A stretch of 64,000 nt of DNA. It comes from Pseudomonadota bacterium (GTDB lineage: Bacteria; Pseudomonadota; Alphaproteobacteria; Puniceispirillales; Marisalimonadaceae). The position numbers were made by a program, and so were the translations under genes. Below are positions 63,501 through 64,000 of the stretch, one piece after another. The notes beneath the pieces are model-generated. The model ran no database searches. It was not told the origin of the DNA and worked only from the letters and a program-made list of their open reading frames with translations. The stretch lies in assembly GCA_027625145.1 (NCBI GenBank), contig JAQBXK010000005.1, positions 1 to 64,000 of the forward strand, in the 5' to 3' direction. Each line of letters starts with the position of its first letter. The stretch's first letter is position 1.

Positions 63501-64000
63501 CAATGGCTGTTTGCCATGCTGTAATCCTTTATGTTTTTAGAACATTAGTGGGAACGAACATTCCTTTGAATGAAGGATGTTTCAAACCTCTCAATATAAT
63601 AATACCAAACAACTCTATGATAAATGCTCAATACCCATCTGCTGTCATTGCAGGCAATACAGAAGTGAGTCAATTAACTTGTAATGCCATTTTTGGTGCT
63701 CTAGGCGTCATTGCCGGAAGTCAGGCTACAATGAATAATTTTGTTTGGGGCAATGATAAAATTCAGAACTATGAAACTATATGTGGAGGCACTGGTGCAG
63801 GGCCTGATTTTCATGGTACGTCTGCAGTTCAAACACATATGACTAACACAAGAAGCACCGACCCTGAAATATTAGAATCAAGATTTCCAGTTAGATTAGA
63901 AGAATTTTCTATAAGAAAAAACTCAGGTGGTAAGGGAAAATTTAACGGAGGAGATGGTGCTACAAGAAAACTAAGGTTTCTTGAGCCAATGATCGTTACA
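60599..64000 (+). CDS. 5-oxoprolinase / hydantoinase-type protein (HyuA-HyuB fusion), 3' end beyond window
   Basis: An open frame of 1,134 codons with no stop by the window end, so the gene is cut off. The ATG at 60599 gives MWQFWIDRGGTFTDIV, the ATPase-like first motif of HyuA. GFDMGGTSTDV follows near residue 282. A HyuB half starts near residue 682 (GTSVDVVMLEVFNN, GGTHLPDVTVITP, SRGHHADIGGKTPGS). This fused order is that of eukaryotic-type 5-oxoprolinase, which opens 5-oxoproline with ATP; hydantoin or N-acyl amide hydrolysis are alternatives. A probable further 60-120 codons lie outside the window. Confidence 0.9.
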   Translation, partial: MWQFWIDRGGTFTDIVARKPDGSILINKLLSENPNQYKDAAIAGIKKFLSLNSDELIPRDKISSIKMGTTVATNALLERKGDRTLLLITKGFGDLLRIGYQNRPLLFDLNIKLPELLYDRVIEVSERLDAKGNIVTDLDKESVRKALKEAKADGIKGVAIAFMHSYLNPIHEEIIANIAIEEKFLQISVSHKVSPLIKLVGRADTTVVDAYLSPILRRYVDQVSNELDNTKSTKLMFMQSNGGLTDANLFQGKDSLLSGPAGGVVSMAQTGIQAGFNKLIGFDMGGTSTDVCHFSGEYERSFETEVAGVRIRAPMMQIHTVAAGGGSILSFKDGRFQVGPESAGAIPGPASYGKNGPLTVTDCNVLLGKLHPEYFPNVFGKKGNEPLNFEIVKKKFLLLSKEIAHQTGDPEMDITLMAEGFLKIAVENMANAIKKISIQRGYDITNYTMNCFGGAGGQHACQVADSLGMTSVLLHPYAGVLSAFGMGLAEIRAIRESHFEKDIEYIDDAKKLIDKLSSQSSKDIMKQGIKNTSIKLVKKAFLHYQGSHQNLEITFSSSKIMRLSFEKEHKKRFGFYTKDRKILIEMLTVEAIGKSAENHDFSNLTSPVIDAIPSAYKNMNVNNIDINTPIYQRSDLKIGQIIDGPAIICENTGTNVIDEGWIASLDKFQNLILNRNQKKINKKSIGTSVDVVMLEVFNNLFMNIAEQMGATLANTAYSVNIKERFDFSCALFNGSGALVANAPHVPVHLGSMSEAIRTVIKLNKGNIFAGDIFVLNAPFNGGTHLPDVTVITPVFNKEQNKILFFVASRGHHADIGGKTPGSCPPDSKHIDEEGVLIDNFKMFEKGIFRENEMRKILASGKYPCRNIEHNMADLAAQVAANETGIREINSMINQFGIETVHAYMDHVQDNAEECIRSAITKLKEGKYEYELDNNEFIKVSIKVDKIKREATIDFTGTAKKNPFNYNAPMAVCHAVILYVFRTLVGTNIPLNEGCFKPLNIIIPNNSMINAQYPSAVIAGNTEVSQLTCNAIFGALGVIAGSQATMNNFVWGNDKIQNYETICGGTGAGPDFHGTSAVQTHMTNTRSTDPEILESRFPVRLEEFSIRKNSGGKGKFNGGDGATRKLRFLEPMIVT

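Noticed and set aside
1-64000. Mobile element, prophage, CRISPR or integration site
   Set aside because: No transposase, integrase, phage structural gene, tRNA-adjacent direct repeat or regularly spaced repeat was found, and codon use and A+T content look even across the window.

Overview
The window is 64 kb of A+T-rich DNA (roughly two thirds A+T by eye) packed with bacterial metabolic genes. Coding density is very high: about 59 protein genes, no gene-free stretch over about 260 bases, many 1-30 base gaps, and several convergent pairs that touch or overlap. I see no rRNA, tRNA, CRISPR array, transposase, integrase or phage gene. The gene set (multiple acyl-CoA dehydrogenases, a Liv transporter, OtnC/OtnI, MesD, phytanoyl-dioxygenase relatives, tandem glycolate/D-lactate oxidases) and the low G+C suggest a streamlined free-living, probably marine alphaproteobacterium. 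That placement is an inference, since no marker gene is present.

Layout. (1) 1-6.9 kb: an AtuA-type protein with its usual C-terminal domain as a separate gene, a thiamine-diphosphate enzyme, an FMN alpha-hydroxy-acid oxidase, an RraA-type lyase and a two-subunit CoA-transferase. (2) 6.9-17 kb: acyl-CoA catabolism, with a paired acyl-CoA dehydrogenase, a double hot-dog protein, an ACAD11-like dehydrogenase beside an APH-type kinase (resembling the 4-hydroxyacyl-CoA route), an SDR and two acyl-CoA ligases. (3) 17-21.8 kb: a complete Liv-type ABC transporter (FGMH plus binding protein) with a strong hairpin between binding-protein and permease genes. (4) 21.8-24.4 kb: a DapA-like lyase/aldolase, a MaoC hydratase and a quinone-oxidoreductase-like enzyme. 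(5) 24.5-27.6 kb: a four-gene Zrg-like metal operon (DUF2796 protein, ABC ATPase, permease, DUF3299 protein) behind a perfect 15-bp palindrome.

(6) 27.6-36.8 kb: more acyl-CoA genes (Cys-less thiolase-like protein with a DUF35 partner, ADP-forming acyl-CoA synthetase, MFS transporter, MDR reductase, FadJ-like bifunctional enzyme, nitronate monooxygenase). (7) 36.9-44.5 kb: an EctD-like dioxygenase, Tyr phosphatase, SAF-type oxidoreductase, lactonase-like metallohydrolase, aldo/keto reductase, then OtnI, OtnC, a small membrane protein and an SDR. (8) 44.7-56.4 kb: LysE exporter, tandem FAD oxidases, KDG kinase, two hydroxyacid dehydrogenases, an IlvD/Edd dehydratase, and a UxaA-SDR-FAH operon for sugar acids. 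(9) 56.6-64 kb: mesD and cysK (sulfur metabolism), KDPG aldolase, D-erythronate dehydrogenase and a 5-oxoprolinase-like gene cut off by the window end.

How it fits together: the region reads as a scavenging toolkit that funnels acyl-CoAs, hydroxy acids and sugar acids to pyruvate, acetyl-CoA and triose phosphate. UxaA, KdgK and Eda form a route from hexonate to pyruvate and glyceraldehyde-3-phosphate. The SDR and FAH enzyme suggest a non-phosphorylated deoxy-sugar acid branch. DenD, OtnI and OtnC give most of an erythronate route, with the OtnK kinase not in view. No transcription-factor gene is recognisable anywhere in the window, which is itself notable. Several starts were moved inward from the longest reading frame, because the apparent N-terminal extension is just a translated GGGGAG ribosome-binding site or unrelated sequence.
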